In this document: positions 15,889 to 25,181 of the stretch, piece after piece
Layout of the letters: the number at the start of each line of letters is the position of its first letter
Position numbering within the stretch: the first letter of the stretch is position 1
NCBI RefSeq assembly: GCF_000519325.1
Contig: NZ_KI912613.1
Span: forward strand, 551,123 to 585,735
DNA from: Patulibacter minatonensis DSM 18081
Lineage (GTDB): Bacteria; Actinomycetota; Thermoleophilia; Solirubrobacterales; Solirubrobacteraceae
Direction: 5' to 3'
DNA: 34,613 nt
Program-made: the position numbers and the translations under genes
The notes under the pieces: model-generated
The model's input: only the letters and a program-made list of their open reading frames with translations
Told to the model about the DNA's origin: nothing
The model's database searches: none

Positions 15889-16141
15889 CCCCCGTTCTGG
15901 TGACCGCGAAGGGCGCGGCCGCCGATCAGGCCCGGTCGGCACCGCGGCCGCCCGGCGCGACGCCCCCACCGCCGGCCGCCCCCGCCTGCGGGCGCCGACG
16001 GCGAACGGCTCCCCGCGCGGCCCGGTCCCGCCCCGGCCTCCGGGCGGATCATGCTCCCCCGGGGGACAAGGAATCCGGACGGATGATCGAGCAGACGTGG
16101 CGCGCCGCCGCTCACGTCGTGCATGCCGCACACCACGGGTC
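15889..16141. other. intergenic region between divergent secreted-protein genes
   Basis: The full gene-free stretch is 15818-16196 (379 bp). Apart from the promoter elements listed on each side I see nothing in it: no open frame with matching codon use, no strong hairpin and no repeat. Confidence 0.6.
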
Positions 16142-16147
16142 TAGTCT
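16142..16147 (+). promoter_or_regulatory. -10 box TAGTCT for the BNR/propeller gene
   Basis: TAGTCT lies about 50 bp before the ATG at 16197. No clear -35 is seen. It would give a leader of about 43 nt that carries a good Shine-Dalgarno sequence (GGAGGA) 7 nt before the start. Confidence 0.45.
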
Positions 16148-16196
16148 GGCGCGACTCGAGCCCCGTCCCGGGGGTCAGCGAACCGGAGGAAGACCA

Positions 16197-18428
16197 ATGC
16201 GTGGGGTTGCAACAGGGATCGCCGTCGTCTCCGCGGGGGCCGCGCTCGCCGCGCTGGCACCGTCCGCCGGGGCCGCCCCCGTGGAGACGATCTGGCCGGG
16301 CTGGCAGTCGGTCGGGCCGGCACCGGGCATCGACTCGGGCTCCACGATCGCGACGTCGGGGACCACGATCTTCGCGATGCGGAGCGCCGCGGACTCGTAC
16401 AGCAACTCCGGTCAGCGCCACCCGTTCGTGGTCGACGCCGCCGGGGTCCAGCGCGTCGGGACGCTCACCTTCGGCCGTACGGGCCAGCCGGCGATCGCCG
16501 CGCCATCGCAGACCCGGCTGGTCGCCCAGAACGGCTGCGAGGTCCAGCGGTCCGACGACACCGGCGCGACCTGGGGCACGGTCGCGCTCCCGGACTGCAA
16601 GGAGCTCTCCGCCGGGACGCTCGCGTTCTCCGACGCGAACAACGGCTTCGCGGCGGCGGGCGGGCGTCTGTGGTCGACGGCCGACGGCGGCGTCACCTGG
16701 AAGCCGACGGGCACGGTGCCGCAGTCGAACAGCTACGTGACGCGCCCGCTGGTGGCCGTCAACGCGACGACGCTGCTGCAGACGCCCGACGGGACGTCGC
16801 TCCGGCGCTCCGAGGACGGCGGCGCCACCTGGAAGGTCGTCGCGCTCCCGGCGCAGGGCGGCATGCTCCAGACGGCGCTCCCGTCGGTCGGCGCGGTCGT
16901 CCGGCGCGCGAACGGCGCGATCCTCGTCGGCGTGCGGGGCGCCGTCCTGCGCTCGACGGACCTCGGGAAGACCTTCACGCGCACCGACGCCCCGACCCCG
17001 CCGGAGCTCGCGGGCGCGAAGGACCTCGACGTCCCGATGATCGCCTGCGACGCCGCGAACGCCTGCGTCGCCGACATCGACGACCCCGGCGTCAGCACCC
17101 GCCACCAGGGACTGCGGTACACCGACGCCGGGTTCGGCGCCCCCGTCGCGGGGCTGCCGCGCCAGGCGAGCGCCCCCGCGACCAACACGATCGTCGGGCT
17201 GCAGGACCTGCCGACGACCACCGCACTGGTGCGCTCGACCAACGGCGGCGGCACGTACGGCCCGGTGATCACCGGCAACACGTCGCTCGGCAGCATCGGC
17301 GGCGACGGTCTGCTGTCCGTGATCCGCGGCGACCGCGTGAGCATGTCGACGGACCGCGGCGAGGTCTTCACCGACGCACCGCTCCCCGGGCCGTCCCCGA
17401 TCGTCGAGGACGTCACGGCGCCCGGCGGCACGATCGCGCTGACGGAGGACGGCAAGGTGTCGCGCCTCGTCGGCGGCGCGTGGCAGACGGTCGCCGACGC
17501 CACGCCGATCAAGCCGAAGGCGATCGCCGTCGCCGGGGACGTGCCCGTGGTCGTCGGGACCCGCGGCGTCGCGGTGATCAACAAGCCGCCCGCGGTCACC
17601 CTGACCTCCGCACCGGCGCTCGCGGGTCGCGGCTTCTCCGGCGCGACCGCCCGCGGGAAGACGATCCTCATCTGGTCCGGGACGCGGCTCGTCCGCTCCG
17701 GTGACGGCGGGAAGCGCTGGAAGGCGCAGACGCTGCCCGGGCGCATCACCGACGTGACGATCGTCGACAAGCGGTTCGCCTTCGCGCTCTCCGGGCACCG
17801 CCTCCTGACGTCGAGGAACGCGGGCGCGACGTTCAAGGGCGTCGGGTACCCGGTGCCGCTCGGCGACGGCAACGGGATCGACACCGCGGCGTTCCGCGAT
17901 GCGAAGAACGGCGTGAGCACCGGGGACGCCGGCCTGCAGATCACGACCGACGGCGGCCGCAGCTTCCGGCCCGTCCCGACCCCCGGCGGCACCGAGCCCG
18001 TGTTCGCGGACTCGACCGGCGGCGTGGTCGTCCAGGACCGCCTGAGCGGCGACCTCTACCGCTTCCTCGCCGCGTCGAAGGCGGCGAGCGCGAAGATCTC
18101 GCTGAAGCTCAGCGGTCGCGCGGCGCCGAGGAAGGCGCGGACGACCGGGAAGGGCAAGAAGAAGCGGACCGTCGCCTCGACGGTCCGGGTCGTCGGGAAG
18201 ATCACGGGCATCCCGCTGGACGGCACCGTCCACCTCGTCACCCAGGGCACGAAGTCGGGCGATCAGGCGCCGGCCGGGAGCGCCGAGGTCAACGCCGACG
18301 GCACCTTCACGCGGAAGGTCCGGCTGGGTGCGGGCGACCGACTGGTGCGCGCCTGGTACCAGGGCGCGGTGCTGCCGTCGGGCACGATCGGCGGCTCCGC
18401 GAGCACGGCGGTGAAGGTCCGGAAGTGA
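16197..18428 (+). CDS. secreted BNR/YCF48-like beta-propeller protein with C-terminal Ig-like domain, 743 aa
   Basis: The signal peptide (GIAVVSAGAALAALAPSAGA) is followed by about 560 residues with repeated Asp-box/BNR motifs of the type S-x-D-x-G-x-T-W: RSDDTGATWG, STADGGVTWK, RSEDGGATWK, RSTDLGKTFT, RSGDGGKRWK, TSRNAGATFK, TTDGGRSFR. This is the sortilin/sialidase/YCF48-type propeller pattern. A basic linker (GKGKKKRT) then joins a C-terminal beta-sandwich domain (about 640-743) with VRVVGKITGIPLDGTV. No sialidase active-site arginines or FRIP motif stand out, so a binding or scaffold role is more likely than an enzyme; that is an inference. The ATG at 16197 has GGAGGA 7 nt upstream. A strong hairpin follows the stop. 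Confidence 0.83.
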   Translation: MRGVATGIAVVSAGAALAALAPSAGAAPVETIWPGWQSVGPAPGIDSGSTIATSGTTIFAMRSAADSYSNSGQRHPFVVDAAGVQRVGTLTFGRTGQPAIAAPSQTRLVAQNGCEVQRSDDTGATWGTVALPDCKELSAGTLAFSDANNGFAAAGGRLWSTADGGVTWKPTGTVPQSNSYVTRPLVAVNATTLLQTPDGTSLRRSEDGGATWKVVALPAQGGMLQTALPSVGAVVRRANGAILVGVRGAVLRSTDLGKTFTRTDAPTPPELAGAKDLDVPMIACDAANACVADIDDPGVSTRHQGLRYTDAGFGAPVAGLPRQASAPATNTIVGLQDLPTTTALVRSTNGGGTYGPVITGNTSLGSIGGDGLLSVIRGDRVSMSTDRGEVFTDAPLPGPSPIVEDVTAPGGTIALTEDGKVSRLVGGAWQTVADATPIKPKAIAVAGDVPVVVGTRGVAVINKPPAVTLTSAPALAGRGFSGATARGKTILIWSGTRLVRSGDGGKRWKAQTLPGRITDVTIVDKRFAFALSGHRLLTSRNAGATFKGVGYPVPLGDGNGIDTAAFRDAKNGVSTGDAGLQITTDGGRSFRPVPTPGGTEPVFADSTGGVVVQDRLSGDLYRFLAASKAASAKISLKLSGRAAPRKARTTGKGKKKRTVASTVRVVGKITGIPLDGTVHLVTQGTKSGDQAPAGSAEVNADGTFTRKVRLGAGDRLVRAWYQGAVLPSGTIGGSASTAVKVRK

Positions 18429-18440
18429 GGTCCTGAAACC

Positions 18441-18472
18441 CCCCGTCGCGCCGTGAAACCGGCGCGACGGGG
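18441..18472 (+). terminator. strong hairpin after the propeller gene
   Basis: CCCCGTCGCGCC and GGCGCGACGGGG form a perfect 12-bp stem with an 8-nt loop, 12 bp after the stop. The loop holds one copy of the GTGAAACC repeat that is also part of the putative SARP operator of the downstream exporter, so terminator and operator overlap. Confidence 0.65.
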
Positions 18473-18484
18473 CCGTGAAACCGG
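18450..18484 (+). promoter_or_regulatory. SARP-like direct-repeat operator before drrA
   Basis: An identical 13-mer GCCGTGAAACCGG occurs at 18450-18462 and 18472-18484, exactly 22 bp apart (two helical turns). A third core TGAAACC lies at 18434-18440. The last copy ends 7-8 bp before a -10 box. Heptamer repeats at 11- or 22-bp period, about 8 bp before the -10, are the known layout of SARP activator sites. The 1055-aa regulator downstream has the matching DNA-binding domain. Confidence 0.55.
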
Positions 18485-18491
18485 GCGCTCC

Positions 18492-18497
18492 TAGCTT
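18492..18497 (+). promoter_or_regulatory. -10 box TAGCTT of the drrAB exporter operon
   Basis: TAGCTT lies about 45 bp before the drrA ATG with no recognisable -35. The direct repeats occupy the -35 zone, as at SARP-activated promoters. The leader ends in AAGGAG, 6 nt before the start codon. Confidence 0.5.
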
Positions 18498-18541
18498 GCG
18501 GTCCAGGCCGATTCCCCTTCCCCGGCCGCAAGGAGCACCCG

Positions 18542-19543
18542 ATGACCAACGCAGTCCACGCCACGGGCCTCGTCAAGGCCTTCGGCGACTTCCGCGCCGT
18601 CGACGGCATCGACCTGACGGTCCCCGCCGGCCAGATCTTCGGCGTCCTCGGGCCGAACGGCGCCGGCAAGACGACGATGCTGAAGATGCTGGCCACGCTC
18701 TTGCCGATCGACGGCGGCGAGGCCCACCTCTTCGGCGTCGACGTCCGCCGCGAGCCGCACCGGATCCGCCAGCTCGTCGGCGTCACCGGCCAGTACGCCT
18801 CCGTCGACGAGAACCTCACCGCCACCGAGAACCTGCGGATGTTCGGCCGGCTGCAGGGCCTGTCGCGCGCCGACTCGCGGGCGACGGCCGCCGACCTCCT
18901 GGGCCGCTTCGGCCTGGAGGAGGCCGCCGACCGGGCGATCTCGCAGTTCTCCGGCGGCATGCGCCGACGCCTCGACCTCGCCGCCAGCCTGATCAAGCGC
19001 CCGCCGCTGATCTTCCTCGACGAGCCGACCACCGGCCTGGACCCGCGCACCCGCGGGCAGATGTGGGACACGATCCGCGACCTCGTCGCCGACGGCTGCA
19101 CCGTCCTCCTGACCACCCAGTACCTCGACGAGGCCGACCAGCTGGCCGACCGGATCGCGGTCATCGACCGCGGGAGCAAGGTCGCGGAGGGCACCCCTGA
19201 GGACCTGAAGTCCTCGGTCGGCGCCTCGACGCTCCAGCTCCGGCTCGCCGACGGCACCGACCGCGTCCACGCGGCCGAGGTCGTCGAGCGGATCCTCGGC
19301 GTCGCCCCGGCGCTGACCCCCGAGTCCGGGCGCCTCTCCGCGCCCCTGGCCGACGCCGACCGCGCCGCCGACGTCCTGATCGCCCTCCGGCAGGTCGGGC
19401 TCGGCGTGCAGTCGGTCAGCGTCGACCGCCCCACGCTGGACGAGGTCTTCCTCGCCCTGACCGGCCACGACGCCGGTGACCAGAACGACCCCGCCGGTCC
19501 GGCCGGCGACGACCGTCACGACCCCCTGGAGGTGGCCGCATGA
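18542..19543 (+). CDS. DrrA-type ABC transporter ATP-binding protein, 333 aa
   Basis: The nucleotide-binding subunit of a two-gene exporter of the daunorubicin-resistance (DrrAB) family. Seen are Walker A GPNGAGKTT (about residues 38-46), Q-loop VTGQYASVDENLT, signature FSGGMRRRLDLA, Walker B LIFLDEPTTGLDP and switch region TTQYLDEADQLAD, where Gln stands at the usual H-loop His, a normal trait of DrrA proteins. After about residue 225 comes the DrrA-type C-terminal domain, ending in SVDRPTLDEVFLALTGHDA. ATG with AAGGAG 6 nt upstream. It overlaps the permease gene by 4 bp (ATGA). Such pumps export hydrophobic drugs or cell-wall lipids; the substrate is not readable here. Regulation by the neighbouring SARP-type protein is suggested by the upstream repeats. 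Confidence 0.93.
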   Translation: MTNAVHATGLVKAFGDFRAVDGIDLTVPAGQIFGVLGPNGAGKTTMLKMLATLLPIDGGEAHLFGVDVRREPHRIRQLVGVTGQYASVDENLTATENLRMFGRLQGLSRADSRATAADLLGRFGLEEAADRAISQFSGGMRRRLDLAASLIKRPPLIFLDEPTTGLDPRTRGQMWDTIRDLVADGCTVLLTTQYLDEADQLADRIAVIDRGSKVAEGTPEDLKSSVGASTLQLRLADGTDRVHAAEVVERILGVAPALTPESGRLSAPLADADRAADVLIALRQVGLGVQSVSVDRPTLDEVFLALTGHDAGDQNDPAGPAGDDRHDPLEVAA

Positions 19544-20403
19544 GCACCGCCCTGATCGACCGTCCCGCCCCGCGCGCGGACGCCCCGACCCACCCGACCG
19601 TCGACCCCGACGCCGCGGTCGCCTCGACCCGGCCCCGCAACACCCTGCGCGACGCCGCGTCGCACACGATGACGATGGCCTGGCGCGCCACGATGAAGAT
19701 GCGCCGCAACCCGGAGCAGTTCTTCGACGTCCTGATCCAGCCGATCCTGTTCACGGTGATGTTCGCCTACGTCTTCGGCGGCGCGATCTCCGGCGACGTG
19801 CAGAGCTACCTGCCGATCATGATCCCGGGCATCCTCGCCCAGACCGTGCTGACGACCTGCATGGCCACCGGCGTGCAGCTGCGCGAGGACATGGACAAGG
19901 GCGTCTTCGACCGCTTCCGGTCGCTGCCGATCGCCCGGATCGCGCCGCTGGCCGGCCCGATGGTCGCCGACCTCCTGCGGTACACGACGGCCGCCGTGCT
20001 GACGTTCGGGATGGGCATCGTCATCGGCTACCGCCCCGACGGCGGGGTCCTCGGCGTCCTCGGCGCGATCCTGCTGGCCGTCTTCACCGGCTGGTCGCTG
20101 GCCTGGGTCTTCACCTGGATCGGCACGATCGCCCGCAGCGCGCAGGCCGTGCAGGGCATGTCGATGATGCTGCTGTTCCCGCTGACGTTCCTGTCCAACG
20201 CGTTCGTCCCGGTGAAGACCCTGCCGGGCTGGCTGCAGGACTTCGTGAACGTCAACCCGGTGTCGCACCTCGTCTCGGCCGCCCGCGACCTGGCCAACCA
20301 CGGCACGGTGTCCGGCGAGGTCGGCTGGACCCTCCTCGCCGCGGTCGTCGTGATCGCGATCTTCGCCCCGCTCTCGGTCCGCAGCTACATGCGGCGGGTG
20401 TGA
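19540..20403 (+). CDS. DrrB-type ABC-2 transporter permease, 287 aa
   Basis: The membrane partner of the preceding ATPase. A basic, proline-rich cytoplasmic N-terminus (about 40 residues) contains MKMRRNPEQFFDVLIQP, the start of the ABC-2 membrane domain. About six hydrophobic segments follow (for example ILFTVMFAYVFGGAI and the last, TLLAAVVVIAIFAPLSV). The ABC-2 signature region between segments holds DKGVFDRFRSLPIAR, LTFLSNAFVPVKTLPGWLQ and NVNPVSHLVSAARDL, all typical for DrrB. The start is the ATG in the ATGA overlap. The stop (20401-20403) is 4 bp from the stop of the convergent regulator gene. Confidence 0.92.
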   Translation: MSTALIDRPAPRADAPTHPTVDPDAAVASTRPRNTLRDAASHTMTMAWRATMKMRRNPEQFFDVLIQPILFTVMFAYVFGGAISGDVQSYLPIMIPGILAQTVLTTCMATGVQLREDMDKGVFDRFRSLPIARIAPLAGPMVADLLRYTTAAVLTFGMGIVIGYRPDGGVLGVLGAILLAVFTGWSLAWVFTWIGTIARSAQAVQGMSMMLLFPLTFLSNAFVPVKTLPGWLQDFVNVNPVSHLVSAARDLANHGTVSGEVGWTLLAAVVVIAIFAPLSVRSYMRRV

Positions 20404-20410
20404 GCGCTCA
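20401..20410. other. palindrome holding both convergent stop codons
   Basis: TGAGCGCTCA is a perfect 10-bp palindrome in which each strand supplies its own TGA stop (drrB on +, the SARP-type regulator on -). No separate terminator is seen in the 4-bp gap. Confidence 0.6.
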
Positions 20411-23400
20411 GCCGTCCGGCGACCCCGCCAGCGCCGCCGCGGCGAGCCGCTGGAGCGGCTTCCCGGTGACGTCGCCGAGCTCCGCCCGGAGCTCGGCGAT
20501 CCGGCCCGGAGCCCGCTCCTCGGCGCGCGCCGCCACCGGCTCCCACGCCATCGACGGGATCCAGCGGTTGTAGGAGAACCGCTCGGCGAGGACGAGCAGG
20601 CGGACCGCCTCGTCGACCCCGTCGTCCTCGCGCAGCAGGGTCCACGCCGCGACGGCGAACAGCCCGAGCCCGGTCACCGGGTGGTCGAGGTACGGGTTCC
20701 CGCTCGCCAGCACCCGGACGACCCGGTCCCGGGCGCTCCGGGCCAGCGCGCGCGCCTCGTCCTCGGCCTCCGGACCGGCGTGCCGGGCGAACGCGGCCAG
20801 CGCGGCGGACTCCGCGTAGAGCAGCCACGGCTCCATCCCGGTCCGGGGCATCCCGGGGAACGACACGTCCGCCATCGCCGCGACCGCCGCCCGGTAGCCC
20901 TGGATGCCGGCGTCCTTCTCGCCGCGGGCCAGGAGCAGCTCCGCGTGCCCCATCTCCCGGGCCGCGCGGCCACCGAAGACCGTCTCGATCGGCCCCATCC
21001 GGTCGATCGCGGCGAGCTCGGCCTCCGCCTCGTCCAGCCGGCCCGCACCGACCAGCCCGAGCGCGAGCAGCGCCCGCAGCTGGCTCAGGTCGTCGCGGGC
21101 ACCGAGGCGCTCGAGCACCGGGACCGCGGCCCGCGCGTGCACCGCCGCGCCCTCGTGGTCGCCGAGCGAGCCGATCAGCTGCGCCAGCTGGGTCCGCAGG
21201 GTCGCCGCCGCCCAGGGACCGTCCTCGTCGGGGCGGGTCAGCGCCAGCGCGCCCTCCGCCGCCGCGATCGCCCCGGTGACGTCGCCGTCGTTCTCCCGTG
21301 CGTGGGAGCTCCACTGCCGCGCGATCCGCGCGAGGTGCCGGTCCGGGTCGTCGGCCAGCGCCCCCAGGGCCGCGGGGAGCGCGCGGGGCAGCTCGGGGTC
21401 GTAGACGAGGGCCGCGCGGGCCGACGCCGCGACCTGCGCGTCGCCGCCCGGGGCGTCCGCGACGCGCTCGAGCAGCGCGCGCAGCTCGGGCGTCCGCTCG
21501 TCGGCGGCGATCATCGCGTTGGTCACGATGATCGACGCCGCGGCGCGCGCGGCGTCGACGAGCTCCGGGGGCGGCGTCCACCCCGCGACGAGCGCGCTGA
21601 GCGGCGGCGCCAGGACGATCACGCGGCCGTGGTCGCCGCGGATGGACCACAGCCCGGCGAGCGCCGCCACGAGGACGACGGCGGCCTCGACGTCGCCGTC
21701 GTCGAGCGCCCCGCGCAGCGCGTCGGTGAGGTTCCCGTCCTCGGCCGCCATCGCGTCGATCGCGTCGAACTGCCCGGGGCCGAAGAGCCGCGGCCCGTGG
21801 GTCGCGGCGTGGCCGACGGCCCACGCGCGATGGGCAGCGCGGGCGGCCCCGTCCTCCCCGGCCTCCCGCAGCCGGAGGCGTCCGAACTCGCGGACCGTCT
21901 CGAGCATGCGGTGCCGCACGCCGGCGTCGGTCTCCTCGACCGCGAGCAGCGACTGCGCGGCGAGGTCCTGCACCACGGGCAGGGCGTCGGCGCCCAGGAC
22001 CTCGTCGGCGGCGTCGAGCGAGAACCCGTCGTGGAAGACCGAGAGCCGGCGGAGCGCCGCGCGGCCCGGCTCGTCGAGCAGGTCCCACGACCAGTCGATC
22101 ACGGCCTCGAGCGTCCGGTGCCGGTCCGGGGCGGTGCGGTCGCCGCCGCGCAGCAGCGCGAAGCGGTCGGCGAGCCGGCGGCCGACGTCCTCCACCGACA
22201 TCGCCCGGACCCGCGCGGCCGCCAGCTCGATCGCCAGCGGCAGGCCGTCGAGCCGGTCGACCACGGCGCCGACCGCGTCGTCCGGCAGCCGCACGCCGGG
22301 GCGCGCGGCCGTCGCGCGCTCGCGGAACAGCCGCCGTGCGTCGTCCGGGCCGAGCGCGCCGAGCAGATGGACGCGCTCGGCCGCGATCGCGAGGGGCGCC
22401 CGCGTCGTCGTCAGCACGCGCAGGTCGGCCGTCGCGGAGACGAGGAACGCGACGAGCGCCGCGACCGCGTCGATCACGTGCTCGCAGTTGTCGAGGACGA
22501 GCAGCGACGGCGCGCGGTCCAGGTGCTCCGCGATCCGCGCACGGACGTCGGCGCGCTGCTCGGGCGTCAGCGCGCGCCGCCCGGCCACGGAGTCCCGGAC
22601 GCCGAGCGCCGACCCGACCTCGCCGACGACGTCGTCGGACGACGTGACGCCGACGAGCTCGACGACGTGGACGACCGCCTGTGGTGCGTCGCGGGCGAGC
22701 ACGTGCACCAGACGCGTCTTCCCGAGCCCGCCGGGCCCGACGATCGACACCAGGCGCGACGTCGAGAGCAGCGCGCGCAGCCGCCGGACGTCGTCGTCGC
22801 GTCCGAGGAGGGTCGTCGCGTCGTGCCGGAGTCCGGCGCGCACCGGGCGGTCGAGCGCCAGCAGGTCCCGGTGGACCCGCCGGAGCGCGTCGCCGGGGTT
22901 CGCCCCCAGGCGGTCGCGGAGTCCGCAGCGGTGCGCCTCGTAGCGCTCCAGCGCCGCTCCCGGTCCGCGCACGACCGACTCGCTGCGCAGGAGGTCCGCG
23001 AGCAGGCCCTCGTCGTCGGGCGCGGCGGCGTGCGCGGCCTCGAGCCCGGGCAGGGCGCCGGCGTGGTCGCCCGTCCGGCCCGACGCGCGGGCCAGGACGA
23101 CGCGGGAGCGGGCGACGTCGGCGGCCGCGGCGCGGACGAGCTCCGCGAGCGGCCCGGCGTCCGCGTGGTCGTCGTCCCGCGGCTCCGCGACGTCGCCGCC
23201 GAGCACCACGGCCTGCCGTGCGAGGTCGGCCGCGACGGCGGGGTCGTCGTCGAGGGCACGGGCGGCGTCGGCGGCCAGGCGCCGCAGCCGGAGGACGTCG
23301 ACGGCGCCGGGGTCGATGGCCAGGCGGTAGCCCGCGTCGTCGTGGGCGACGGCACCGGACCCGCAGGCGGACCGCGTGCGCGAGACGACGACCTGCAGCG

Positions 23401-23575
23401 CCTTGGCGGCGTTGGCGGGCGGGTCCTCGCCCCAGATCAGCGCCGTGAGGCGGTCCGGGCGGACGCTGCGGCCGTCGGCGGCGGCCAGCGCGGCGAGCAG
23501 CGACCGCGAACGGTCGCCGGCGACGGGGACGCCGTCCCAGCGGACGCCGTCGAGGAGGGTGAGCTCCGGGGGCAC
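20408..23575 (-). CDS. SARP/AfsR-type transcriptional regulator: OmpR-like DNA-binding, BTAD, NB-ARC ATPase, TPR, 1055 aa
   Basis: A large STAND-type regulator. Residues about 15-90 form the OmpR-like winged helix of SARPs (RSLLAALAAADGRSV, LTALIWGEDPPANAAKALQV, VVSRTRSACG, DAGYRLAIDPGAVD). The bacterial transcriptional activation domain spans about 95-240, followed by the P-loop ATPase (Walker A GPGGLGKTR near 280, Walker B LLVLDNCEH near 357, sensor TTRAPLAI, and GLPLAIELAAARVRAMS). The C-terminal half is helical TPR-like repeats (AEGALALTRPDEDGPWAAAT, AELAAIDRMG) that usually sense a signal or partner. It likely activates transcription when ATP- and ligand-bound. GTG at 23575 has no Shine-Dalgarno sequence; a CAGACT box lies 6 nt upstream. 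Convergent with drrAB, whose promoter has SARP-like repeats. Confidence 0.9.
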   Translation of the reverse strand: MPPELTLLDGVRWDGVPVAGDRSRSLLAALAAADGRSVRPDRLTALIWGEDPPANAAKALQVVVSRTRSACGSGAVAHDDAGYRLAIDPGAVDVLRLRRLAADAARALDDDPAVAADLARQAVVLGGDVAEPRDDDHADAGPLAELVRAAAADVARSRVVLARASGRTGDHAGALPGLEAAHAAAPDDEGLLADLLRSESVVRGPGAALERYEAHRCGLRDRLGANPGDALRRVHRDLLALDRPVRAGLRHDATTLLGRDDDVRRLRALLSTSRLVSIVGPGGLGKTRLVHVLARDAPQAVVHVVELVGVTSSDDVVGEVGSALGVRDSVAGRRALTPEQRADVRARIAEHLDRAPSLLVLDNCEHVIDAVAALVAFLVSATADLRVLTTTRAPLAIAAERVHLLGALGPDDARRLFRERATAARPGVRLPDDAVGAVVDRLDGLPLAIELAAARVRAMSVEDVGRRLADRFALLRGGDRTAPDRHRTLEAVIDWSWDLLDEPGRAALRRLSVFHDGFSLDAADEVLGADALPVVQDLAAQSLLAVEETDAGVRHRMLETVREFGRLRLREAGEDGAARAAHRAWAVGHAATHGPRLFGPGQFDAIDAMAAEDGNLTDALRGALDDGDVEAAVVLVAALAGLWSIRGDHGRVIVLAPPLSALVAGWTPPPELVDAARAAASIIVTNAMIAADERTPELRALLERVADAPGGDAQVAASARAALVYDPELPRALPAALGALADDPDRHLARIARQWSSHARENDGDVTGAIAAAEGALALTRPDEDGPWAAATLRTQLAQLIGSLGDHEGAAVHARAAVPVLERLGARDDLSQLRALLALGLVGAGRLDEAEAELAAIDRMGPIETVFGGRAAREMGHAELLLARGEKDAGIQGYRAAVAAMADVSFPGMPRTGMEPWLLYAESAALAAFARHAGPEAEDEARALARSARDRVVRVLASGNPYLDHPVTGLGLFAVAAWTLLREDDGVDEAVRLLVLAERFSYNRWIPSMAWEPVAARAEERAPGRIAELRAELGDVTGKPLQRLAAAALAGSPDG

Positions 23576-23641
23576 CCCGTCAGTCTGACCGACGGGCCGG
23601 AGCGTCCCGCGAACCCGGCGTCGCGCCGCTCGCCCCGTACG

Positions 23642-25132
<1,491 letters not shown>

Positions 25133-25168
25133 TCACCGTTCCCTCACGGTCGGGACCCAGCCCCGGGG

Positions 25169-25174
25169 TACCGT
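25169..25174 (+). promoter_or_regulatory. -10 box TACCGT, likely leaderless start
   Basis: TACCGT is followed by exactly 7 nt (ACGCGCC) and then the ATG at 25182. No Shine-Dalgarno sequence is present. Confidence 0.55.
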
Positions 25175-25181
25175 ACGCGCC

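Noticed and set aside
12798-18233. Very long open frame on the minus strand (about 1800 codons) over the acyltransferase and propeller genes
   Set aside because: It is an artefact of extreme GC content. It reads Arg/Ala/Gly/Pro low complexity across several real genes and intergenic regions, with no domain; the same applies to the long frames at 25912-31458 (-) and 20681-26512 (+).
18434-23575. Part of an antibiotic biosynthetic gene cluster (SARP-type regulator plus DrrAB)
   Set aside because: No biosynthetic enzymes (PKS, NRPS, terpene or tailoring) are found on either side within the window. Only regulator and exporter are present.
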